From assembly GCF_000150275.1 (NCBI RefSeq), contig NW_002060950.1, positions 192,679 through 256,678 on the forward strand: a stretch of 64,000 nucleotides of DNA. Reading direction: 5' to 3'. The translations under genes were made by a program, and so were the position numbers. Of the stretch, positions 34,374 through 46,339 are shown one piece after another. The notes below the pieces were generated by a model. That model was not told the origin of the DNA. It did no database searches and worked only from the letters and a program-made list of their open reading frames with translations. How positions within the stretch are numbered: position 1 is the stretch's first letter; each line of letters opens with the position of its first letter. This DNA is from Trichoplax adhaerens (lineage: Eukaryota > Placozoa > Uniplacotomia > Trichoplacea > Trichoplacidae).

Positions 34374-37300
34374 CTGAAGAAGAAAAGACAGCGTTAAATA
34401 TATTATCCGTATTGATCCATTATATACTCCACAAATGATTTCTAAAAACACGCATAAAAATTTTTCAATTAAAATTTATTCTTGCTTGACATCTTCTCAT
34501 TTTAAATCTCGTTTATAATAGTAGCTCACAGACCATGTGCCAGCAGAAAGATTAAATCTCTACCAGAAATAGCTCTACAAATTTTAGATTTTGTGGAATT
34601 TCTATTCATCTCTTATGCTCTATCCATTTGTAATAACTTTACAATCATCTACTGGATTTTCAGCAGGTTTAGGGTTTATCTCATATGCATATAATGAATT
34701 AATAATAATATTATATAATTAACAAGCATTCTTTTCATGGATCCTCTATTAGTTTCATCAGAAATTTGTATTGTTATTGATTAAATGATCCTGAAACTCC
34801 TATGAAATGGCTTCACAAACATTATACTCGAATGAATCGCAACAAAGATACGGTTAAAAAGTATTTACTATATCCCACATCTAGATATTCCATGTATCTT
34901 TTCTATTCTACATCAGGCATAATTTCAGATTATACTATTGCTAGACCTTAAGAAGTTCATATCGTCATTTTTTATCTTTAAAACTATATGATATTTGTTA
35001 AAGAAAAGTTCTAAAAATTCCTCTCGCTATCGTGTTCATCTATCAATGTTAAATTGATTTCCTCATAAATATGTGAATGAATTCGTCACTGCGAGGGTCG
35101 TGAGATAGATGATGATTGGTTGCATAAGTATACACCTTAATTTCAGGACTCCTATTGTTGTTAGCAACATAACGTTATAAATTAATCGTCATTGATCAAA
35201 TAGACAATGATAGGATAAATGAAGTTCTAGTCTTATGAATTGTGCATTGCCATTTATAACATGATTGGTTCAAGTCTACCACAGCGGGAGAAAATAATAT
35301 AAAAGAAGATGAATGACCCTTTCATTGCTCATAAGTGACTTCACTTATGTTTTTATCGTTTTATTCAACTTAATGGCATGATTTGTTTGTTTTTCTGTAA
35401 CTGGAACATAAAATTAAGCGATCATTTCCTAACCCAGTAAATAAATATTTGAATAGAGAAGAAATTTAATCCGTTATGGGTAAAATAAATTTCAAGCAAA
35501 CCTGCTAAGACCAAAGAATAATATTAAGGATCAAGTTTAAGGCCTACTATTAAATGCGTAGCCTGTGAAGAGAATAATTTACATCAATTCTTCGCTCTTA
35601 TGGATTTCAAAAGCTTTAAATAATGAAAGCTAAATTTTATTTACCGTGACTATATCAACAAAAACTTTCTTTAGTTACTTAAGCTAATCTAACAATGGCA
35701 TAACATTGGATAACTCAACGTGTTCTGGCCGAATAGATGTTAGCTTAGACGGCGCGTGTTACACTTACTTAATGAAATTGAGAAAAATATTCGCAATATG
35801 AAAGTTAATCGCGTTAAGAGAACGTAATTTTTATCTTATACCAGAAATAAATATCTATATGTACAGTTAATTGAGTACACGATTAAACAAATAGCTAATC
35901 CTATTTTATTTATCGCGCCGAATAAACTCTCCCCTGAGCTGTATATGAGACATTGTAACTAGAACCTTACAGAGAAAAATGGCAATTTGCTCTTAACCCA
36001 AAGATACTAGAGCATTATATAATTATTGAATACAATCTTCCCTAAACCTATCAGGAGTTGTTATACTTGTTCGCAATTAATTATAGTACTTTAGTACCTT
36101 AGTATCGACGCAACATGTAATCTAAATCAATAATACTAAATCGTATAACTATGTTCAACAGAAGGGCTAAATAAGATAAAGACAGCCATATCCCACTTTA
36201 TCAAGAATTACTTAGAATGGGCAATTCTGCTAGAACCTAACTCTACCTATTACATTATAGTAGGAACAGATAGATTTTAACTACAGCTAAAAATTAGTTA
36301 TATCTAAGCACTTAAATAGGTTTACTACGGGTGTATTTTTTCGCCAATGAAATGGCTAATAACCTTATAAGGAATCTTAATGCGAAATAATTTCATTTTG
36401 TTTGTGGCCAAATAAAAGGAGAAATGAAAATAATTTCGGATTAATTATTCTTTGCAAAAAGTTATTTTTACTAAATTTAGCGATGCGACGCTTGTTATTT
36501 TACGAAATCACAGCTTTCCGCTTAATTATTAAATTAATTTGCTTCTAGAGGTTGTTATGATGAAATTTATATCTAGCTAGTAATATATTATATGATGTCT
36601 GTCTGGCAGAATTATTGACTCTAATTGCTACAGTATACGAGCTGGAACCATAAAGCCCTATTTTAACTTGAAATAACAAGAACTGTTAGCCGTGTTTTTA
36701 ATTACCACAACTTGCGGACAAGAAAATCAAAAGCAATAAATTTATAAAATTAGTAAAATGCCATATTATCAGGTTAGAAACAATGGCGTATATAATCTAT
36801 AACTATGATAGAGTGATGAAATTAAAATTTTCTTCTTCGACTAAATTATACTCGTTAAAGTGCATCAATATGATGATTAATAATACGATGATTTCTATCC
36901 GCTTTCATACCGTTGAGCTTTTTAGAGTTGATTGCTAACGAGGACACTTTTTGATTCAGATGGCAGCAGACTAAGGTAATAACAAGTAGCCTGATCAGTC
37001 TAAGGGTCATATTCAGCAATATGTTGAACCTATATCTTTCAGATTAGCAAATATAATTGTAAAATAGGTAAACTTTTATATTAGTAGAATGAACTGTAAA
37101 ATGTTCAAATGATGAAATAAGGAAGTTGCTATTGGCAAGAATCTACAGTTTGTCGTAACGTAACAATTCGACAGGCCCTCTAGCCGTAAATCTAGTCAAT
37201 CATATAGTACCCTTATAATATAGTTTTTTATTCTATTCATCACTTAGACAATAATTTACTATTAAGGAAAGAGATCATGCAGTCTATTACGCGGATAGAA

Positions 37301-38804
37301 TCCTTAAGTTATGGTCATTAGTAGATATAACATTGACAAGTATTGTATTGAATAGGTTAACTTTTGCCTACAATAGTTCAATTGAGCTATTATCTGTCGA
37401 AATCACTTTAAATCGTTGAAAAAACATTTAATAAACGCTAATTGCTTTCATCTAGGATCAGTAACAACTGTCTTGGCCGAGGCAAGAATTATTATTGTAG
37501 AATACAATTCATTACTTTTTCAATTGAAAACGCTGTTCGAATTCTAAGATATTCTTAGCATACTAATATCACTGACAATGGTCAACGCGGTGTTGAAGAA
37601 TAATATGGACGTGTTATATCAATAAATATTAACAGTCAATAGTGTCCAGAATATCTTCGAAAGAAAGGCAGGCTCGACTTTTAATATCCAGATCAATTGC
37701 CTTTAATCATTTGATTTCGTGGCATATCTATATAACTATACTTGTAGGTAGATAGATAGGTGGATGCAAGTTATAAATACTAACAAACGGGATATTACTT
37801 AACACAATTGATACAAACAGTTTCGTTCTTGAATGTTGAGGAAAATTACTATGATTCCGATCACATGGCTTAAAAGTTTGTTTATAATCCTTTTTTAATT
37901 CACCAAGTTAGCCAAAATTGCTCACTATAATCTAACTTAACCTTATATAGTGCAGTAGTGCTAGGTAAATTCATCGTAACATGTTATTTTCCCTAAATCT
38001 TTGATAAATAACTCGGATAAAGCAGAAAGGAATTTGATTTAACTAAATCAACATGGAAGATCGAAAGTTAATGCTCTGGTCATTAATTTAGCTAAGGGAT
38101 AGCGTTAATCACATGTTCAAGGATTATAAATGCTTTTAAAAATTATCCCAAGCACCTAATACGAATTCAAATGCAAGGGAACAGTTTAAGCATTTGTTAT
38201 GGCGCCATTCAATAATTCTATTGTAATGCATAAAATGAGCCTCAGCAGGATAGCTATTCATTGCTTTCTAGTATTAGGCAGTCGTAGCAAAAATAACAGC
38301 ATAAGTCAATCTACTCCCCCAAAAACAGCATTTATCGTAATAATTATAGTTATAGTAAGTAAATTCATGATGAGATATTTTACTTCTAGGAGTATGAACA
38401 TTTTTGGTGAATTAACATATTAGTTATCATTTTATCGGTGAAATACTTGATTTTAATTTTTTACATATATCTATTTAAACAAAGTAATTTCAATCGAGTA
38501 CAGTTAATGCCTAAACGGGTACCTGATTGTAAATATTTTTTACGAATGATAATTAATCTATTTTTTACCAATGACGTTGGTAAATTTCAATTATCTCACT
38601 TATGTATGTGTTAAAATAAACTAAAAACTTGGCAATATTTTTCATTTGGGTCGTGTCAAATGTCAAGTTTATCATATTGATTTTAACTAATATCTTTATA
38701 TGTGATACAAATAAATAATATCAATTTCCCATGGGACCTTAATTCTTTCCACTGAGTTACTGATATCACATAACGAGTAGAATCAAGAAGTTTACGCGTA
38801 TACA

Positions 38805-38915
38805 CGTATATGTATTTCGTATATTATATACATATACGGAACTTTTTTTATGAATAATTATAGAAAGCCTGCGGCACTGAGTGAACTCGATGTTAACACC
38901 AACAGAAGTTCCGTA
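38805..38915. repeat. Nested inverted repeats forming a stem-loop
   Basis: CGTATATGTAT (38805-38815) pairs with ATACATATACG (38828-38838). Overlapping it, TACGGAACTT (38835-38844) pairs perfectly with AAGTTCCGTA (38906-38915) across a 61-nt insert that is more GC-rich than its surroundings. It could be a structured RNA or a mobile-element end. The type is unknown. Confidence 0.5.
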
Positions 38916-39700
38916 CATAATTTCAATCGTTTATCATTTTGTAGAAATTGCGCTGCTTTATGCATACTCTTTCTAGTTTATAGCTATCGAGACTTCCAAT
39001 ATACTACTCCTATGAAGTAGAGCGTCTGCAAATTTCGCCACAATTGAGGTTCGATAACTAATTGGACAAGTATTACCAGTTAAGTGGTAATCTACTTTAA
39101 TTTAGTTTTAATATTACACAGTTTTTAGTATTAACTGTCCCTTAATTGATATATTCATCATAATATATTATACAGTATAAAATATCATACCGTCTTTATC
39201 TTCTGCTGAGCTAGCAACAGTTATAAATAACTTGGCTACAGTTCAAGAAATTAATATTTCAGAATTGAAAATTTATCTACCATACGTAATTCTATCAAAT
39301 TCAATCGATAGGACTTTTGTCCAGGTTTAGAAATAATAGACAGCTGGATGCTTTGCTATTTGTTTGGCTGCACAACTGTCGCATAAAGTGTAGCAAAAGT
39401 AGTGCAGCTTTCTTAGTTACATTTATTAATCTTTATGTGACTCATCAGTTAATCAGTGATGCAATTATCCGCTATTAGATGCAATCCATCTAGTTATTAC
39501 TAATTATAATCATAGATAATTAATGACATTGTATTTATGTTTATTATCTTCATATTTTTTTGCATAATTAGTTAATTAGTTAAATTTGGTTTATAGAGTA
39601 AAAATAAATGTACTATCTATGCTATAAAATCATTAATTATTGTGGATCGCTGTAAGCTTTATGGAATACCTGTTCCTTTTATTGGGACTAGCTGTAATAA

Positions 39701-39940
39701 AGGTTAATAACCAAGAATCGAAAAAACATTATGGCATTAGTATGAACAGTAGAAATAAAATTACTAGTAATGAACTACGGTACTTCAGGGATAAAGTAAT
39801 TCTGATGACTTAGCATATAAAGATTAATAACCAACAATCGAAAAAACATTATGACATTAGTATGAACCATAAAAATAAAATTACTAGTAATGGACTACGG
39901 TACTTCAGGGATGAAGTAACTCTGATGACTTTGCATAATT
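39701..39940. repeat. 120-bp tandem repeat, 2 copies
   Basis: Copies begin at 39701 and 39821 (ag.ttaataaccaa.aatcg). They share the cattatg.cattagtatgaac and ctacggtacttcaggg segments, with roughly ten differences. This looks like an older duplication than the 140-bp array at 6538. Confidence 0.92.
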
Positions 39941-42900
39941 AGAGATATCTAATTTCTAATGTTTGCTAGACTTGACGATATTTGAAATAAAATGGAAAAC
40001 AGAAAACTTTTCTATAACTTATGTTTAATTACATGCAACTAGTACAGTCAACGTCAAAATTTGAGCAAGTAGTTATTGTTCTACTTAATGGATAATTATT
40101 GATTTATTAACTTACTTACATGAACGCTAGATACAACTTTAGCGTTGTAATGAACCTGATAAAAGGAATACCAATCACTACAATCTAGCAGGCTTCAGAG
40201 ATGAGATGAATAAAGCACAGTTGTAAAGTAATATGATTTTAATTTACTGGCACCATAACTACTAACTCCAAATAACTTATAACAATTTGACGAATCAGTT
40301 GAGTTATAACTAGATGAATAAGATATAAATTATGATTGCTATACCTCATAACAATCGTGTGGTCAATGCAATTACGGTGCTTATTGATAAATTGATCTCT
40401 AGTGAAATCTTAATTACTAAATGGATTTCTAGTCACACAACGACAAATTTCTTATACTGTAATAACAAACTCTAAAGTAATATTTCAAGATATTTTCTCT
40501 CATCTTGATCATTTTTGTTCCAGTATTAACAGTAAGGTATGCCTATTTTAGGGTTAAGAAGAAAATAGGAAGCGTAATGTCTGGCATTATTAATGTACAT
40601 TTGTAAGGCTATTAGTTTTATGCGAAGTAGACTTGACATTCCTCATATTCGTCTTTCTTCAATAGGAGTAAATTATTAAACGAAATCTCGTAATAGATGG
40701 TTGGAAAACTGATTTCGTCCTATAATAGTTAAAGCTTCCTAGAAAGAATGATGCAGATATCAGCAATTATAAGGTTCGTTTATTGCAATGAACCATATAA
40801 TTAAAATCGTGATTCTTCTAAGCTGTCATTATATACTTTCAAGCAATATTACATTTTTACTCTCGACTTCAAAAGCAGTTACACTGCTTTTAATTAATGC
40901 AATTGAAAGAACAGTCCAAGTTTGCATGTCTTAAAGGCATCGTAAAAAATATTTTATCATAAAATTCAAAACATACATAGGGCAGTGACAACTTTGTTAT
41001 CCTCTACGATATTATTTAAATATATTGCATCAGTACATGCGTTTTTAAGTTTCGGGTAATCAGTTACTATTTAAAGTACAATGGAATCCTATGTATATCA
41101 ACTTACGCTAGAATAACGGTCAGTAACTTAAGACGATGCAAATTATGTCTAGCTATAGTTCTACAAGGTTACAATGTCGCATAATGATTGCAATTTATCG
41201 ATAAAGAATTTCAACACTTTGCAAATTTAACTCATGGTGCAGGAAGTTTTAGATAGATCGATCTATATTACTGAATTGTTTATTTTACTATTCAAAAGAG
41301 CTAAGTTTATTTCTCTTTACATTTCCTAAATCTACACACATATTTTACATTCTGATCTCTCTCATTTGCTAGTACTGTACAAGTGAACATGTACCCTATT
41401 GTAATTGATACTGTTTAAAACATGATATATTATATAGGCGCAATCTATTTAGAACTTCTAGCTAATCTCGTAATGATTATGTAGTATGAAATAGTCTTGC
41501 TGCCTTAAACTCTACCATAAAATGCTGTACTACGACACACATAATTTATATTTGATATATGAGGTTTCTTCATTCTTCATTCTTTTTTAATCTTCGCAAC
41601 TTACTTTTACCTGCATCATGTCTATAACTGTAAATTTTATTTTTATTTTTGAAGGAATTGGTTTCTAATTAGTTGACATGAAATTCGCTATGGTAGTTAT
41701 AAGCCTACAGATTATGACATTCATTATCACTGATTAATTTTCATTTTTTCTTTGAAGAGAAAAATAAATCAAAATATTAAAGCCTTTGCTTCGTTTAATT
41801 GAGTAAAAGTGGATAAAATTCTGCAAGCAGAGAAAGGAAAAAGAAAAATGCGTATAACAGTGCTGGTTAATACTATCTATATTTACTGAACAGCAAAAAT
41901 ACATGATGAAAGGTCGTTTCTAAGCAGCTCATAGAATTGCTATAATAACAGATTGAAATCATTCAAGATTGGAAAGCTTAAGCCATTGGGATCAAACCAT
42001 GTATTTAACCAATAGTACGGCGATAGAAAGATTAAAGTTAGATTATAGCGTTCTTATTCCTTGAATTTATTTAGGGAACTAATGAGTGAAAATGGCACGC
42101 CTAACCGATATTGAAGTTTAATTTTGTTAATTCTAATATGTTTTGCAGTTGAGGCAGTTTCTACGAATTCAAGCATACGAGCATCTCGGTTAGTAGCGTA
42201 GCACACCCTATGGTGTAGAAAGGATTCTCATGCCACATTTACGGAACATGGTGATTAAAATGTATTTTTAAACTTTTTAGCGACTCTTTAAGGAATTTAT
42301 AATTATGTTGCCTCAGATCTATTAATGATTCATGTAGGTAGATTTTAATCAAAAGCACATCAATTTTACGCGTATCTACTAAACCAGGTAATTTACAATA
42401 AATGCACATGCAATCTATCTGCTTGATATTATCATGAAACAGGCATGCATATGTTCTATTAAAGTTTAATGAGCTCGCTAATGTATCATAAAGCTTAAAG
42501 TGTAACAGGAATCACTTATCTGTGTTTGTATCTTGGTGTATATTATACCCGTACGATGATAGACGAGTATGCAATGCTGTACGCTTAAACCGCCAATTTC
42601 GCAGAATTTAGTAACAGTATAATGATGTTTAGCAGAATAAAAAGAAAGAAAACATGTCATATGCTTTTCCAATCTTTATTTTTGAGGTTAGAGATAGATG
42701 TGAAGCTATAGAGAAGATAGTGCACTTTATACCGAGCTAACAAACTACAAATAGTATTTCTTAAAAGCTTCCTCCACTAATTTGTTCATTGATTGACGGT
42801 AGTTTCTGTGTAATCCGTGATCATTTACTACATTATGTGTGTCGCGAATAATCATTAAAATATGTGTATCGTTACAATTATACACTAAGTCCGAACCGTA

Positions 42901-44749
42901 GCGTAATGTCACGTCTGATAATTATAATTATAATAGATAAGTTATAAGTTATAATAAGCATAGATTACGAATTATCAACATGCTATGTTATCAAAATGCT
43001 TGTCTGTTTCGTGTCTAGGAATTTAGAAACTTAAATATCTGTATAGTACGATGCTGCTAAGTTACAAAATGACCCGTTACTATTACAACTAGAATCTTAT
43101 AAAAAGGAAAGTTTTAAGACTTCTTCGGCATTACTTCGCACGAGCATTCAATTACTCCGTTAATGTATGTACAGTGCAACCTCAATAAAGTCAATTAATT
43201 AGTAGCAAAGTGCGAGCTTCATTTTATGAAAAGTATCACTAGTCAACCTCAAGATCCACCTCAGTATGGATAGCATAATGATGTTTGCAATGTTTTCCTT
43301 TCATGTACTTTTAATGCCATGCTTAATTTCAAATGCTCTGCCAACAGCTTGGCTGTTGTAAACTCAATCGTATTTCATTCATAGTGCTTATATGGCCTAT
43401 TCTGCCTTAAGGTAAAACTTAACTTTAGAAGTTAGATGTCGTCATTTGGGCAATATTTCATTAGCATATTCACAACTGGTCGAGTACAGTAGGTATGACT
43501 ATAAGTAAAGTTCACAATACGCGAATAATTCATTTTTAAAGTTGCTGACATCATGGGCAATCTTTGCTGATGCTAAATTACAATTTAATTAAAAGTACTT
43601 AGCTGCTGAAGTAAGTTCGTGAGATTGAATAGTGCCATAAAAAATGTAAACAAGAAATGAAAAAAGAAAATTATAAAAATACTGGAGATCGAATGAAGTG
43701 TGTTTACTGCAGTTTAGAATACTGTAATAAGTTTCGGATATTACTGTATATAAAGCTCAGTATTAATAATAACTGGAACATTGGATTAGCTAATTTTTGT
43801 GCTATATACTGTATAGCTAAAGAATGCATACCCAGAAGCTAATAATATCATAGAATTCTACATTATGCCATAGTCCCTGTCAAATTAGTATTGCAAACAG
43901 TTCTAGCCTAATCCACTTTTAGTTGTGGGCTACCAGATTACGCAATGTCCAGCTGCTATAGGAATATGGTTATTTGCCGGATAGTGTTTAATTAGGATCT
44001 GACACAATTGCCTTTTACACGGTCATATACAAGTCCAATCTAATCAAGGATATGCATACGGTAGTACTGTATCAAGCAGCTAGAAGTAATGCAATCATGC
44101 CCATGCTGTACATCCAGTCAATATCTTTCATGCTTTCCGAGCGATAATTTCTTGAGTAATCTAATGTATATTCGTAGGTGTATATTTGGATATTTGTTAA
44201 TTTTTCTGTTTGAAGTTTATTTGAAGTACCTAACCCCAATATAGCACTACTCTTCTTTGTGAAGCTTGAATTATTGAAAGTATAAATGTTTCTACTAACA
44301 GTATTCCAATATTGAAGTAGCATGGTCGGTATAAAATCGACATTGGCGCCGATTTTAACACTAATTCAAATCACTTTGAATCGCAAATATTTCGATTAAA
44401 AGGAGCCGTTGCCAGCTTTACATTAGAAAAATATGCCTAGCCAACACTATTAAAGGCTCAAAATTTTAGAAAGAGTAAGAAATTACAAGAAAACACTCGA
44501 ATAATAACACGAAACTATACAAGCACTGCCCCAGTTAGCCTCCAAGAAAAAGACAGTGTGAAGCAACTGTAGTTTTAAAAGTCACTCTGAAATTAATCTA
44601 AGCTTCACTAGAAGTACAGTCAGTTCAGTATAATTTGAATCTTGCATGGGGAGCAATACTATTATAAATGCCTACATCAAAGTCACGAAATTACAAATTA
44701 TTAAAATATTTAAATAATTTTTTGTACACGTACAGTATATGGAAAAATT

Positions 44750-44950
44750 GACATTTGGCGAGAATTATAGATGTCAGGGTGCAACGCGAAAATCGCGGTA
44801 CCAGTGCTCCCTATACATCCCATTCTGGACAAATCTCGCTTGGATGGACGGACATTGTCATGTGTTTCTTGTGGTCAAAGTCATGGCCTACCAAGACCAA
44901 TAGTGGAGTAGACATGTCGGACTGGTTGAACCGACCGAACCTTTACTAGT
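44750..44950. other. GC-richer patch, possible degenerate coding or repeat remnant
   Basis: Base composition is clearly less AT-rich than its surroundings. It is open on both strands for about 60 and 45 codons: the plus frame runs 44755-44949, and the minus frame reads MSTPLLVLVGHDFDHKKH followed by more residues to a stop. I do not recognise either product. It may be a fragment of a mobile element, retrocopy or transferred sequence. Confidence 0.35.
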
Positions 44951-45484
44951 AGCTGATGATTTGTATTTGAAATTGCAAATCAACATCAATAGAAGAAAAC
45001 GCTTTTCTTTTAGTGGTCCGTGGCAGTATGTATCAAATGCGTGTTATTTTATACATATACATATGTAAATACATGGGAGTCGTATCATATTGATGTTGAT
45101 ACAGTACTTTAGAATAGTGTAGATTCGTATTTTTATACATGATATTGATCCGAAATTGTAAAAGAGAACAAAATAACTGCAGAAAAAATTTACCCCCAAA
45201 ATATCAAGGCTCAAGGGTGTAAGAAACTACTCGTATTTACGAGGAATTTTAGCCAAATTTACAGTAAATCCCTTGAAAACTTAACGAGCTAATTCAAGGC
45301 ACTACGTGAGACTTGCCATTTGTTGGAATCTATTGGAGCACACAATACAGTACCCCATAACACCTAAACTACACTAGCATAGAGTACTAAATTGGTAACT
45401 TAATGATGGATGAAAGGAGAGCAACTATTCCGGCCTCTTATCATGCAAGCGTATTGAAGGTATCGGGCATGCGCACTTTCACTG

Positions 45485-45560
45485 AGGTACTACAGTACAT
45501 TGTACAGTACACTACTGTACTGTACAATGTACTGTACAGTTACTGTGTACTGCCAGGCAG
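45485..45560. repeat. GTAC-based perfect 21-bp hairpin (FAM204A 5' flank)
   Basis: A perfect inverted repeat has 21-bp arms at 45491-45511 and 45516-45536 around a 4-nt loop, built from GTAC units with a shared ATTGTAC/GTACAAT interruption. It lies about 800 bp upstream of the FAM204A start codon. Confidence 0.92.
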
Positions 45561-46339
45561 TGCCAGCTAATTTTTTCCCTTTTTTTCTGCTTTCCTACTT
45601 TTTCCTCAAGTTGGCCCCAAACTCAATCCTCCTCAGGTGTAAAAAGAAGGGTACACTATTAAGCTGGGGAATACTGGGAAAAGGATAAGAATTAGCAGAT
45701 AATATTCCCTGTAATCTGACAGCCAATTTAGGAAAACACTGGTGGAGAGGATTGTGTACCGTTGCAAATATCCGGTACAATTAAAATGACCAGTGTAATA
45801 GTCAATGCCCATAGTTTCAGTAAGGTGAACGAGCATTTCCGGTCCCTCCCATTTTAGTAGACGATTTCTAGTCCCTAGTTGAATACTAGCAATAAACTAA
45901 AAGTTACTGTATCTCATCGTAATGAATCATTCACTTACAGAGTTTTACGATTAATACCCTCGGTAGATTGTTCAGTATCATAAGTCCAAGCCAGTTTTTA
46001 CTACTTAATGTTTACTGTACTACCGCTGACCGTACCGAGGAGAAATCAATCACTGTCTCATCCGACCAATGTCGATCGATATCATTAGGATAGAGATCTT
46101 TGTAAAGCAAAAATGGTCTGCAATTAATCCTACTCTATTCTATACAACTCTTACTTTCAATTCTAGTTTATAAAGCAAAGACTGAAATACGTTCGTAGAT
46201 AGGCGCTAAGTTGCCGATGTTTCTGATTGTACAAATACCAGTAAACGACTATACGTGTGATTATTACTGTAGTAGACATTATCCAGTGTGATACAAATTC
46301 AACGACTTAACTTTTGCTTAAACTCAATATTATTACGGA

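Larger units (their letters stand above)
34374..46339. other. About 12-kb region without recognisable genes
   Basis: This long, very AT-rich interval contains only short open frames (about 60-85 codons) without similarity or consistent splice sites. Notable contents are a 120-bp direct repeat (39701-39940), a nested stem-loop (38805-38915), a compositionally different patch (44750-44950) and a GTAC hairpin cluster (45485-45560). The 5' exon of the Cys-rich/Ig/EGF gene may lie at its left edge. Elsewhere in the window genes are separated by roughly 1-3 kb, so this gap stands out. Confidence 0.5.

Noticed and set aside
34374-34460. Hydrophobic segment (IIYLTLSFLLQ) directly before module A of the Cys-rich gene
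   Set aside because: It looks like a signal peptide, but its frame differs from the module A frame and the region carries the polypyrimidine tract of the intron, so it is probably not coding.
42900-42980. Dense AT inverted repeats (attataattataat…)
   Set aside because: Low-complexity AT sequence gives such pairing by chance, and no defined boundaries are seen.
45500-45836. Overlapping ORFs on both strands near the GTAC hairpin
   Set aside because: Their translations are dictated by the GTAC repeat (Tyr/Cys/Thr/Val periodicity) and flanking low-complexity sequence.
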